Assembly (NCBI GenBank): GCA_029260215.1
Contig: JAJDDQ010000014.1
Span: 79,446-143,445, forward strand
DNA length: 64,000 nt
Reading direction: 5' to 3'
Source of the DNA: Phycisphaerae bacterium
Lineage (GTDB): Bacteria > Planctomycetota > Phycisphaerae > UBA1845
How positions within the stretch are numbered: the stretch's first letter is position 1; every line of letters starts with the position of its first letter. The notes beneath the pieces were generated by a model. That model had not been told where the DNA came from and made no database searches. It saw nothing but the letters and a program-made list of their open reading frames with translations. The position numbers were made by a program, and so were the translations under genes. Positions 53,298 through 62,541 of the stretch are shown one piece after another.

Positions 53298-54980
53298 TCA
53301 GACTTCGCCATCCTCTTCAGCCGATACGTCGTCGATGACACGCATGTTTGAGAGGCTCCATATGGCGAAGTGTATGTCGTCGGTAAAAGCGTTGCCGTAC
53401 GAACTTGAACGATAGACCTCGGCTTCCGGCGTACCGACGATCGCACCGCCCGGTTTTCGGAACAGTCGCGCTGGCAGCTTGACCCTATATTGCCCACTCT
53501 TGTAGCTTACCTCGTAATCGGCGATGTGCGTTATCCCGCACACACTGAGGTATTCGCCCAGTCGACCTTCACTAAGCGCTTTCTGATATTCAAACCCGTT
53601 TATCACGCCGTCCAGGTTCACGGTTGGGTACTTGCAGAAATATCCGAACAGCCCGCAATCGGTCATGCCGATTACCGACCCCTCGGGCAACTCGCTGCCA
53701 GCCGCGATCGCCGCGTTGTACCAAGGCACATGATGCGAACCTCGGCGCCTCAAGTCGTAGTTCTGCCCGAACACGTTGAGCGCCATAACGCTCGCAACAG
53801 CTACAAACGTGAACCACTCGCGAGGCCCCAGCGCACGACGCATTCGGTCGAACAGCATGGCGCCCAATACGACCACCATCGGTGTATAAGATGAAAAATG
53901 CCACCACCAAGCCGCCCAATTCATGAACGCCATCGTGTTGATGTAATGCACCACGCAACCGATGAAAACCGCGATGAGAATGTCCGAACGCATGCCAATC
54001 GCAATGCCTGCGGCACGATCATTATCGGCCAAGATTCGCCGCACACAGAACAAGGCCAGGACGACCAGCGAAAACGCAAGCTCAACCGTCCCAAGGCGCG
54101 TGTGAAAGTCCACGAACCGATACGGACCGTAAGTTGACACGTCGGGAAAAGTCGATTTGATCGCACCGCTGACCGGCACAAGGTGGCCAAACGACATGAG
54201 ATTCCACAGGAGATACGGCGTCACCACGATCAGGGCGCTGAATCCGACCTGGAAAAGCTTCACAAGCGCCTTTCCAGGCCCGGCATCACCGTCCGTGCGA
54301 AGCAACCCACGGACTCCGATGACGCCGAACACCGCCAAGACCACGAAAATCGAATCAAGTCGGCAGAGAAACAAAATAGCCAGCATCAACCCGAGAAAGA
54401 CGTTTTTGCGCGGTTCAGCTTGAAGCGACAGAAGATCGTAGCGATGGGCGGCCCACATGAGCAGGAAGAGTTGAAGGATGAGAATACCGGTTTCCAACCC
54501 GTTGATGACCGGATTGAGAAACCACGGACCCAGCATCGCGCACACCGCGATCACACCGCCGGACCTTCCGGAGAAAACGGTCGCGGTTCGGTAGGCGGCC
54601 CAAAGCGTCGTGCCCGCCACGACCCCGACAAACGCATACATGATGCGAAGCGCCAGCACCGAATCACCGTGGGCCAACCATTCGAACGGAAGCAGCATGG
54701 CCATCCACAACGGGTGGAATCCGTTCGTGCGATTGATGCCGTCAAACGTCGGGCCCAGCCCAGCCACGATGTTACGAGCAGTCTTGAAGTAGTAGTATGA
54801 GTCGTCCGTGGTTCGCTGAGTGAGATCGACCACCGGCACCGTCGCGACATAGGCCACGAACGCGAGCGCGCCCGCCGAAATCACGCCCAAAACCCAAAGG
54901 TCAGTGCGCGAAGAATCGGCGGGACGTTCGGAAACCAGTGAACCGACAATCGTTCGGGACATTCGTTCAACAGCCCTCAT
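53298..54980 (-). CDS. GT-C fold membrane glycosyltransferase-like protein
   Basis: 560 residues (an ATG at 54962 is an equal start). The first loop carries TTDDSYYYFKTARNIVAG and GINRTNGFHPLWM, an acidic pair plus the FHPLW segment seen in planctomycete GT39-like proteins. About ten hydrophobic helices extend to about 400, followed by a soluble periplasmic domain (IGMTDCGLFGYFCKYPTVNL). Probably transfers a sugar from a polyprenyl-phosphate donor outside the membrane. 18 bases before the polymerase gene. Confidence 0.75.
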   Translation of the reverse strand: MRAVERMSRTIVGSLVSERPADSSRTDLWVLGVISAGALAFVAYVATVPVVDLTQRTTDDSYYYFKTARNIVAGLGPTFDGINRTNGFHPLWMAMLLPFEWLAHGDSVLALRIMYAFVGVVAGTTLWAAYRTATVFSGRSGGVIAVCAMLGPWFLNPVINGLETGILILQLFLLMWAAHRYDLLSLQAEPRKNVFLGLMLAILFLCRLDSIFVVLAVFGVIGVRGLLRTDGDAGPGKALVKLFQVGFSALIVVTPYLLWNLMSFGHLVPVSGAIKSTFPDVSTYGPYRFVDFHTRLGTVELAFSLVVLALFCVRRILADNDRAAGIAIGMRSDILIAVFIGCVVHYINTMAFMNWAAWWWHFSSYTPMVVVLGAMLFDRMRRALGPREWFTFVAVASVMALNVFGQNYDLRRRGSHHVPWYNAAIAAGSELPEGSVIGMTDCGLFGYFCKYPTVNLDGVINGFEYQKALSEGRLGEYLSVCGITHIADYEVSYKSGQYRVKLPARLFRKPGGAIVGTPEAEVYRSSSYGNAFTDDIHFAIWSLSNMRVIDDVSAEEDGEV

Positions 54981-55173
54981 TTCTCAGGCGACAGACACCC
55001 GGCGCCAATCGGCTTGGCCACCGCAAGAAACATTCTTCTTATCGGTTTCCAAGGTCGATTCCCCCAGCAGGATGTGCATCACCCAAACCATCAACCACGG
55101 ATCGCAAATCATTTTCCGATCAGGCCACTCGCCTGTCTACCGTCCTGTAATAGCAGGCCGCAGGCGGCAAACG

Positions 55174-58100
55174 TCACACCGTCTGAATCACCTCGGTTCC
55201 CGTATCCTTCGTCTCGGAACTCGCTTGCCTCAGCAGGGCGGAATCGATGTGTTGATCGACGTAGATCGCCTTGCCGAGGGGAGAGTCGTGCAGCGTCTTG
55301 CATCGCTCGACGCGCAGTTCAATTCGTCCCTCAAGTTTCGGCCTGAGGCTGCGAACGACGTTCTGCTCATCCTCAAGCGTAAAACCGTCAGACGCAACCA
55401 GCCGCAACGTCGCGATGCCCGGATGAGTCTGGTGAAACTGGAATCGTTGAACGCCTTCGAACGTGCGGTCGTGCATATTCAGCGCGACCCACGAGATCAG
55501 AGAACCATCCGCTGCCACAAGGAATTCCTGCGTACGATGCCCGCGAATGTCGCGCAGCAACGTGTGCGAACGCCCGCAAGCACCGCAACCCTCGCCGACG
55601 TACGTCGCAAAGTCGCCCGTGCGGTAACGTACGAACGGTACAACGCGATTGATGAATCCGGTCCCAACGATTTCGCCGCGCTCACCAGGCGTACTGATTC
55701 TGATTCCATCCTCGTCAATCAATTCGAGAAATCCGTACGTCGGCCAAACGTGGTAATCGGCGGAGTGCTCGCATTCCGCAGCCGCAACGAGTTTTTCGGA
55801 GTGGCCGTAGCAGGAAAAATAGCGGTTACCAAAGGTGGTCTCGACCATTTTTCTCTGATCGGAATAGACAATTTCGGATTCCGCGATGATCGCGACAATA
55901 TTCTCGGGCGCGGATTCACCTTTCCGAGCGAGGAAGCGTGCCAAGGTCGCAGCCGATGATGGGTACACGTGCAGAACACATGGCCCTAACGCGCGAACGT
56001 GCTCGACATACCGCGACATATTCTCATCGGTCATGTGGAAGTTGCTGTAATAGTGGTAGCGAAGAATGGGGTCATACTCGTGTCGCAGCCCGGTGCTGTC
56101 TTCCGGCACGACGCGACCACGAAAAACCGCGATCGGCGTGCCAAGGTCGTATCCCGCGCGCCGCCAACTGCTCACCAAATAGGCATACTCGATCGACGAA
56201 CGATCAGCCCCAATGTAGAAGTGCATCGGCACGCCGCCGCTCCCGCCGGTAGAAACGTAATCAACCCCCGGTGCCTTGGGCGAAACCGCACACATACGAT
56301 CCATGTCTTGTTCGAGCATGTGGCGGTCGATGATCGGCAGGCGCTCGATGTCCTCCGTGGATTTCAGGTCGTGCGGCTCAAAACCGATGTCGTCGAAAGC
56401 CTGTCGATAATGCTCCGTACGATCGTAGGCAAATTGCAACAGGCGACGGAGTTCCCGCAGTTGATAAGCGTTGGCCTCATCTGCACTCCACCACTGACAC
56501 TCGTCCACGAAATCCAGGCATCGGCTGAATTGCGAACCCAGAACGACGCGCGACGGGAGCGTCCCGATCGTGCGGCCAACCACGCCGCGCAGTGCCCGCG
56601 GCACATTTTCCCACATTTTTCGGCGTGTCAGACCCAGCTTCCCTGCAATCGCGTTGCGACGACCGCCGGGCGTTGCGGTTGAAACCGGAGGGTGATGCTC
56701 GCCCTCCCAGGCTGAGATGGCGGACATGGCTTCGTTCCCCACGCCGCGCATTTGCCGAATGTTGTAGTCGCTTCCATCGGTAACGCCGTCCTCGACGTAC
56801 ATGCGATACCAACCTTCGAGCGCAAACAGGCTCCACAGTTGCAGCGAAAAATCTCGCCGCCCGGACAGATGCTCATGCACAACCTGCTGCACGCCCTCAA
56901 AATTCAACAAACCTGACTTTTCAACCTGCGGCTTGGAAAGAAAATCCAAAGTGAATGCACGCAACTCGTCCTTGATCCACTGACCGATCGGGGAATCGAA
57001 ACCAACCTTCGGACGCTCCGCAATCAAGCGCGGAATCCACTGTCGAGACGCCACCTTCAGCAGATGCTTCGTATGCGTACCCTTTAGCCTGTAGTCAGCC
57101 CGCAGCGAGGTAACATAATCCACCAGCCGGTAGTCACACAGCGGCGAACGCACTTCAAGCCCGTGGGCCATGCTCATGCGATCCATGTAGGTCAACTGAT
57201 ATTCCGGAAGATAGCCGTCTACATCGACGCCAGCTGCACTATTGAACAAGTCACCGCGATCGTTCGCAGTCAGGTAGGATCGCAGGAACGCTTCGCCCGT
57301 CGGATCTTCCGCCGAATTCCCGATCGCGTCGGAAATCAGTTGCTCACGCAGTTCGCGGCTGAATAGACTGGTCCAGCTCAGATAGGCCTCTCCGCCGGAC
57401 TGAACCGCACCAATCACGAAACGCCGCGCACGTTTGACGAATCGGCTGCCGCGCGTCGACTCAGGCCAACGCGCCACCACACGCGCCACCAGGTGCTCGC
57501 GCACGAAACGCGGAAGCATGCGATAGTACTGAAGGTATCGAATGCCCTTGTGCTTCGGGTAGCCGAAGAAAATCTCGTCCCCGCCCGTACCCCCGACAGC
57601 CACCTTGACCCGTTTGCGCGCGAATTCGCACAACAAGTACACAAGAATAGACGTCGGCTCGCCGTGAGGCTCATCGAAATGCCACAACACCTTCGGAAGA
57701 AGTTCGATCGTCGAACCGGGTTTCAGAATCAGCTCATGATGTTCCGTGCCGATTTCGTCGGCCATACGCTTGGCGAAACCCAGCTCGTTGAATCCGGTCG
57801 CCGCCCCGCGATACCCCACGGTAAACGTCTGAATGCGCGCTTCGTGCTTGGCCATCAACGCGACCAGGAGCGAGGAATCTATACCGCCGCTCAGAAACGC
57901 TCCCACTTCGACATCGCTTTTAAGACAGAGACGCACAGTCTCGTCAAGCATCTCGCTAACCGTCTCGACCGCCTGATTGAACGTCGTCGTTGTCGGCCCG
58001 TCCGCACCGCGCTGCCAGTACGGCTGAACGGAACATTGGCCTTTCTCGTGAACGAGGATGTGCCCGGGCTTGAGTTTCTCGATGTCGTTGAAGAACGTCC

Positions 58101-58659
58101 TCGGCGCCGGCACATAACCGCAAGCCAGAAAGTCGCAAACCGCCTGCGCCCGCACGGATCGCCCGATCCGGCATTGCAAAATCGATTTCAGCTCAGATCC
58201 GAACAGCAGCTTCCCGTCAACAGACCGGTAATACAGCGGCTTTTCACCGATGCGATCGCGCGCCAGCACCAGGCGATTGCGCTTCGTGTCCCAAATCGCA
58301 ATACCGAACATTCCGCGCAGGTGTTTGACGAAATCGAGACCGTAGTCCTCATAAAGGTGCGCGATGGTCTCCGTGTCCGACGTCGTGGCAAATCGATGCC
58401 CGCGCGATTTCAGACTAGCCGTCAGTTCCTGGTAGTTGTAAATCTCGCCGTTAAGAATGACCCATACATCGCCAGCCTCATTCGTAATGGGTTGACGCCC
58501 CGTTTTCAGATCGATAATCGAGAGGCGACGCATCGCCAAACCAACGCCGGGGGCCTCGAAGAATCCGTCGTCGTCAGGCCCACGGTGCGTGATGGCTGAA
58601 CACATCGAACGCAGCATGCTTGGATCGTCATACCCGAGGTATCCGGTTATCCCGCACAC
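55174..58659 (-). CDS. Fusion of AsnB-type amidotransferase and CapK/PaaK-like adenylating enzyme
   Basis: 1,161 residues, GTG start with GGAGG seven bases upstream. Residues 1 to about 635 are a complete AsnB: Cys2 (MCGITGYLGY), HRGPDDDGF, NGEIYNY, PP-loop FLSGGIDSSLLVAL and YMDRMSMAHGLEVRSPLCDY. After a linker of about 60 residues comes a CapK/phenylacetate-CoA-ligase-like domain: WWSADEANAYQLRELRRL, FAYDRTEHYRQAFDDIGF, phosphate loop STGGSGGVPMHF, RYRTGDFAT and RDIRGHRTQEF. The first half amidates a carboxylate; the second would activate a carboxylate as an adenylate. Together they may form or load an amide on a glycan (inference). The gene overlaps DUF362 by 13 bases. Confidence 0.9.
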   Translation of the reverse strand: MCGITGYLGYDDPSMLRSMCSAITHRGPDDDGFFEAPGVGLAMRRLSIIDLKTGRQPITNEAGDVWVILNGEIYNYQELTASLKSRGHRFATTSDTETIAHLYEDYGLDFVKHLRGMFGIAIWDTKRNRLVLARDRIGEKPLYYRSVDGKLLFGSELKSILQCRIGRSVRAQAVCDFLACGYVPAPRTFFNDIEKLKPGHILVHEKGQCSVQPYWQRGADGPTTTTFNQAVETVSEMLDETVRLCLKSDVEVGAFLSGGIDSSLLVALMAKHEARIQTFTVGYRGAATGFNELGFAKRMADEIGTEHHELILKPGSTIELLPKVLWHFDEPHGEPTSILVYLLCEFARKRVKVAVGGTGGDEIFFGYPKHKGIRYLQYYRMLPRFVREHLVARVVARWPESTRGSRFVKRARRFVIGAVQSGGEAYLSWTSLFSRELREQLISDAIGNSAEDPTGEAFLRSYLTANDRGDLFNSAAGVDVDGYLPEYQLTYMDRMSMAHGLEVRSPLCDYRLVDYVTSLRADYRLKGTHTKHLLKVASRQWIPRLIAERPKVGFDSPIGQWIKDELRAFTLDFLSKPQVEKSGLLNFEGVQQVVHEHLSGRRDFSLQLWSLFALEGWYRMYVEDGVTDGSDYNIRQMRGVGNEAMSAISAWEGEHHPPVSTATPGGRRNAIAGKLGLTRRKMWENVPRALRGVVGRTIGTLPSRVVLGSQFSRCLDFVDECQWWSADEANAYQLRELRRLLQFAYDRTEHYRQAFDDIGFEPHDLKSTEDIERLPIIDRHMLEQDMDRMCAVSPKAPGVDYVSTGGSGGVPMHFYIGADRSSIEYAYLVSSWRRAGYDLGTPIAVFRGRVVPEDSTGLRHEYDPILRYHYYSNFHMTDENMSRYVEHVRALGPCVLHVYPSSAATLARFLARKGESAPENIVAIIAESEIVYSDQRKMVETTFGNRYFSCYGHSEKLVAAAECEHSADYHVWPTYGFLELIDEDGIRISTPGERGEIVGTGFINRVVPFVRYRTGDFATYVGEGCGACGRSHTLLRDIRGHRTQEFLVAADGSLISWVALNMHDRTFEGVQRFQFHQTHPGIATLRLVASDGFTLEDEQNVVRSLRPKLEGRIELRVERCKTLHDSPLGKAIYVDQHIDSALLRQASSETKDTGTEVIQTV

Positions 58660-60161
58660 GATGCTTCCTCCATCCGCCCTTCGTTGCGAGTTTCAATATG
58701 CCCGACCCATCCCGAGTGAGCCTTGAACGCGAATTCCGCGCCCGCGATTTCATCGAGCGGACCACGCAACCGCGCGTCCTCCGACTGCACCCGCACCTCG
58801 TCACGGGCAAACGAAACCAGCGGCAGCGAATGTGCTTCCATCGTACGGAACAACACCGGCAGGCGCGCATGATCAAACCCCATCACGCGTGCGCAAGCCA
58901 AGTCCACCGCCACAGGATTAAACCCTGCAAAGATCATGCCCAATCGCTTCGCCGTCGGATCGAGAGGCCCATTGCCCTCGCCCGCGATGATGCCGTCCAC
59001 AACACTGAAGAATCGTCGCATCGGCTTTTCGTGCAGCGTCCCTTCTGCATCGGCGAAGTGCAGAATGCGATTGAGGTCGATAACCATGCGCCACGTCGTA
59101 TCGTTACCGTACCAGTTGCCCGAGCGAATCGTGCCCGTATTCGTGTCGCCGAAGATGCGCTTGCCCGCCGCCTTGATCGGGCCTGCCACCAGCGGTCGCA
59201 ATGGCCCCAGCAGCGGAAACAGACACTTGAACTTCGCCATCGTCGCCCGCTCCAACCGCTGCTTGACGCCGCTCTCGGCAAACTGATCGCCACCTTGTGA
59301 CGGCGTACCCTCCCGATGATGCGGCAGCCAATTCTTGTTACCGTTGATGCCCACCAGGTTTTTCATGTTGACGGTGATGCCAGTCTTCTTGTGCGTCTTG
59401 AGCTTCGGAAGACTAATCACACAATCAGCCTCAAGCACTGTCTTCGATATCAGGTACTCGTGAACGTCGTCGTGCTGATGGCTGTGCAACTCATCCGTCT
59501 TGTACTCCGCCCCGTACAGAAGATGGCAAAGCTCATTGACCTCCATGAACGCCGACCGCCTGCCCAAATCGACGCGCGCGTAACCTCGCGGATCGCCGGA
59601 TAGTTTCTCGTGTCCCACAATCACACCGTCAATCTTCCGCGCCCGCTCAGGCCGAAGATCGTAAACCTCGACTTCGAACCCCGCCTGATCGCGATAGAAA
59701 GATTGAATCGCATCCAGCCCCGTGATACGCCGAATCGCATCGAAGTCGGCATCGTTCTGCGGCGCGTCTGCCACAACGATCCGCCCCTCGCCCCGAATGG
59801 CTTTGTGAACGCAATCAAGAACGGCGCGGATGACCGACCCGTGCGTAATCAGGCAATACCCGTGGTGATCGTGCGTTTCGCGGAAGTCGCGCACGAAGTT
59901 CGGCTTGAGCACCACGGTGTCGCCCGGCTTCAGAATCTCACCCAGCGGATCCCAGTCCGCCGATCCAAAACGCGCCGCATCAAGCCCCAGCGCATGCAGC
60001 GCTTCGCGAACCAATCCGTAGGCTTCGCCGTTACCGTCCGCATCGTCGAATGCGTACTCCGGGTACTTCGTACACGGCCCATAGGGCGGGCGATCGGAAT
60101 ACTCTGCCGCCCCCAGAGCGATGCCCACTTCCGCCCGCGTCAAATGTGCGTCAACCGTCAT
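58647..60161 (-). CDS. DUF362 domain protein
   Basis: 504 residues. DUF362 features: TVVLKPNFVRDFRETHDHHG, a central ISLPKLKTHKKTGITVNMKN followed by LVGINGNKNWLPHHREG, and VDGIIAGEGNGPLDPTAKRL with GFNPVAVDLACARVMGFD. No 4Fe-4S ferredoxin Cys cluster of the type found in some members. The family has no firmly known reaction, but members recur in surface-polysaccharide clusters. It lies three bases after the GT4 gene, and its end overlaps the start of the AsnB-CapK fusion, so the two are translationally coupled. Confidence 0.88.
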   Translation of the reverse strand: MTVDAHLTRAEVGIALGAAEYSDRPPYGPCTKYPEYAFDDADGNGEAYGLVREALHALGLDAARFGSADWDPLGEILKPGDTVVLKPNFVRDFRETHDHHGYCLITHGSVIRAVLDCVHKAIRGEGRIVVADAPQNDADFDAIRRITGLDAIQSFYRDQAGFEVEVYDLRPERARKIDGVIVGHEKLSGDPRGYARVDLGRRSAFMEVNELCHLLYGAEYKTDELHSHQHDDVHEYLISKTVLEADCVISLPKLKTHKKTGITVNMKNLVGINGNKNWLPHHREGTPSQGGDQFAESGVKQRLERATMAKFKCLFPLLGPLRPLVAGPIKAAGKRIFGDTNTGTIRSGNWYGNDTTWRMVIDLNRILHFADAEGTLHEKPMRRFFSVVDGIIAGEGNGPLDPTAKRLGMIFAGFNPVAVDLACARVMGFDHARLPVLFRTMEAHSLPLVSFARDEVRVQSEDARLRGPLDEIAGAEFAFKAHSGWVGHIETRNEGRMEEASCAG

Positions 60162-60164
60162 GAC

Positions 60165-61355
60165 TCAGGAAGACCTCACCGCAGCCGGAACCTCACGCGA
60201 CGCTTCGTCGCCAGCTGAAATCCCGACCGCATCGTGCCCGCCGCCACCGACAACCTCGTCGTAGAGCGCGACAAATTCGTCCGCCACCTTCTTGCGTTCG
60301 AATCCCTTGACCAGTTCCCGCCCCGCACCCGACATCGCCTCGCGCTTCGACGGCGCATCCAGTAACCCGCCGACCGCCTCTACCAGCGCAGGCACGTCGC
60401 GATCGGGCACAAAAACGCAATGCCTGCCGTCTTCCATCCAATCCGCAGCAGCCCGAATACGCGTGGTCACAATCGGCAACCCCGAAGCCATCGAGTGGAA
60501 TAAGACCATCGGCATACCCTCGGGATGATAGGTCGGAAAAACCAATAGGTCGCTCTCCCGGTAGGCTCCGATCGTTTCGTCTTCCGGAATGTAACCCGTA
60601 AAAGCCACGTGCTCGGTCAAATTCAGATCGGCGCACCGCTTCTCCGCCTCGCCGCGCACAGGCCCATCGCCCACAAACGCACAAAACACGTCGTGCTTCT
60701 TGCGAATCTCCGGCAACGCTTTGATAACGTCGAAAATCCCCTTCGGCTCGATGAAACGCGCGATGAACAACAACACCAGCTTGTCCGCCGGAATACCATG
60801 CCGCGCGCGAAAATTGTGGTCGCCTTCATAGCGACTGAAATCCAGCGCGTTCTTGACCACGCGATAGCGATGGCCCGGATGCTCCCGCTCGAAGTAGCCT
60901 CGCTCCTCGTGCGAAAGCACGCACACCGTATCGCAGCAGCGCAGCATAAGACGCGTCATCGATCGCCAGGGGAACTTCCGCTCGCAAGCCAACACCTCAT
61001 CACTGCCGTGAAACTTGATGACAACCTTCTGCCCCAACAGCTTGCATAGCGGAGCGAAGAACACATCGCGCAGCAACCCATTGCGATCGAACGCCGAATT
61101 CAAATGAATCACGTCAGGCCTGTGACGCAGAACATGAAACGGCAGCTTGGCCAGGTCGATAAAACGGTTCAACAGTTTGAACGCCATCGACTCGGAATGC
61201 GTTCGCCCGCCATAGACAAAGCTGCGCATATCCACGCCCCGATCGCGCAGCGAATCGTGCAGCAGGTACAAATGCGAAGGAGGCCCACCCCGCACCCGCC
61301 GGTCCGGCAGCGCCATCAAAACACGCAGGCGTTTCTTGCGACCCGTCGTCATCAA
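60165..61355 (-). CDS. GT4 family glycosyltransferase with altered EX7E motif
   Basis: 396 residues (tandem ATGs at the start). GT-B fold: LMALPDRRVRGGPPSHLYLL, VIHLNSAFDRNGLLRDVFF, VVIKFHGSDEVLACE, and a donor domain beginning LVLLFIARFIEPKGIFDVIK. In the donor-binding motif the first Glu is present (HPEGMPMVLFHSMASGLPIV), but the second, usually Glu before Ala-Met, is His. Otherwise full length and well formed. Transfers a sugar during repeat-unit assembly; donor unknown. Lies between the sulfotransferase and DUF362 genes. Confidence 0.87.
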   Translation of the reverse strand: MMTTGRKKRLRVLMALPDRRVRGGPPSHLYLLHDSLRDRGVDMRSFVYGGRTHSESMAFKLLNRFIDLAKLPFHVLRHRPDVIHLNSAFDRNGLLRDVFFAPLCKLLGQKVVIKFHGSDEVLACERKFPWRSMTRLMLRCCDTVCVLSHEERGYFEREHPGHRYRVVKNALDFSRYEGDHNFRARHGIPADKLVLLFIARFIEPKGIFDVIKALPEIRKKHDVFCAFVGDGPVRGEAEKRCADLNLTEHVAFTGYIPEDETIGAYRESDLLVFPTYHPEGMPMVLFHSMASGLPIVTTRIRAAADWMEDGRHCVFVPDRDVPALVEAVGGLLDAPSKREAMSGAGRELVKGFERKKVADEFVALYDEVVGGGGHDAVGISAGDEASREVPAAVRSS

Positions 61356-61379
61356 CCAGTTCCCCCAATCGCACGTGGT

Positions 61380-62285
61380 TCAGGCGTATCCGTAATTGCG
61401 GTTGACCTCGCCAGCCACCCGCTCGAAAGCATTCAAATCTTCCTCGCTCAACTCGCGTTTCCACTTGCTGTCCACGCGAATCTCCGACAACTTCAACAAA
61501 CGCATCGAGTTGCCAAGCAAGTGATGCCGGTACTCACTGAAATCCGTCGGCGCCCGATCAGGGTCCACTCCGACGAATTCATAAACATCCTTCATGCGCT
61601 CCGCCGGCGCGACGCACAAATCCTCATAAATCAACGTCATCATCCGATTCCGAGGCAGTTGCGCGGCGACGCGGTCTGCCTGACGGTGACCACGGACGAA
61701 CTCCGCACCCCCCTCGTCGATCGAAAGATTCTCATGCCGCCGGAATGAATTCGAAACCCCCCTGCCATCGCGAACCAGATGGATCACCCGAAGATCGAAC
61801 GCATCGCTCTGACGCAGGTAGGCCAGCCGAATCGGATCCTTCGACCCGTCCACAATGACATCGCACCCGAAGATTTCCGCCAGCACATCGACAAGAATCT
61901 CGTTCCGACGCAAAACATGGTCGATCCGCTCCTGACACGCAGGCCGACCGCGAAAATAGGCTTCACGCGCGAATTCGAACAACGGCCCGCGCACCCCAGC
62001 CCGCATCACCCGATCGGAAAAACCCTTGTCCGGCATGCCGAAATCGACCTCGGGCCTCGCGATATCGAATGGTTCACCACGCTCCCCCATCCCCGCCTGC
62101 ACCTGTTGCCAAAACGCGCAACGGCGAATCAGCTCCCCGCAGGAGCACTCGTACTTTTCCACATCACCCATCGCACGCATCTTGAATTCACCGATGGTCC
62201 CAATATCCGGATGGGCACCCATCAACAACGTCAGCAACGTGGACCCCGAGTAACTCGGCGAAGTAATGTAGACCAAGCGATTCAT
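61380..62285 (-). CDS. PAPS-dependent sulfotransferase family protein
   Basis: 301 residues from ATG 62285 (an ATG five codons earlier is in frame). The 5'-phosphosulfate loop YITSPSYSGSTLLTLLMGAH and the 3'-phosphate segment VIHLVRDGRGVSNSF are the two PAPS-binding motifs; YEDLCVAPAERMKDVYEFVG is the usual C-terminal helix of bacterial sulfotransferases. It moves sulfate from PAPS to a hydroxyl or amine, here probably a glycan. First gene of the leftward cluster, divergent from rarD. Confidence 0.88.
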   Translation of the reverse strand: MNRLVYITSPSYSGSTLLTLLMGAHPDIGTIGEFKMRAMGDVEKYECSCGELIRRCAFWQQVQAGMGERGEPFDIARPEVDFGMPDKGFSDRVMRAGVRGPLFEFAREAYFRGRPACQERIDHVLRRNEILVDVLAEIFGCDVIVDGSKDPIRLAYLRQSDAFDLRVIHLVRDGRGVSNSFRRHENLSIDEGGAEFVRGHRQADRVAAQLPRNRMMTLIYEDLCVAPAERMKDVYEFVGVDPDRAPTDFSEYRHHLLGNSMRLLKLSEIRVDSKWKRELSEEDLNAFERVAGEVNRNYGYA

Positions 62286-62541
62286 AATTCGTGATCCCAC
62301 CCGATCGGTTGGAGGCCGCTCGCAAGCCCCTTAAGACGTCCGATATTGTGCATGTCCGCCGCCGCAAAGTCCAGCAGAACCCATACCAGCGATCGCGGCA
62401 TTCCCGCTCAACATCGGCTGCATCGGACACCGGCTTTGTCCACCCCGAACGTCCGATACGAATCCCGCAAGAAGGCAACCGCCCCGCTCTGCCAAAACCC
62501 TGGCACTGTTCCTATTCGCGACCACTACCTATGATGCCTCG

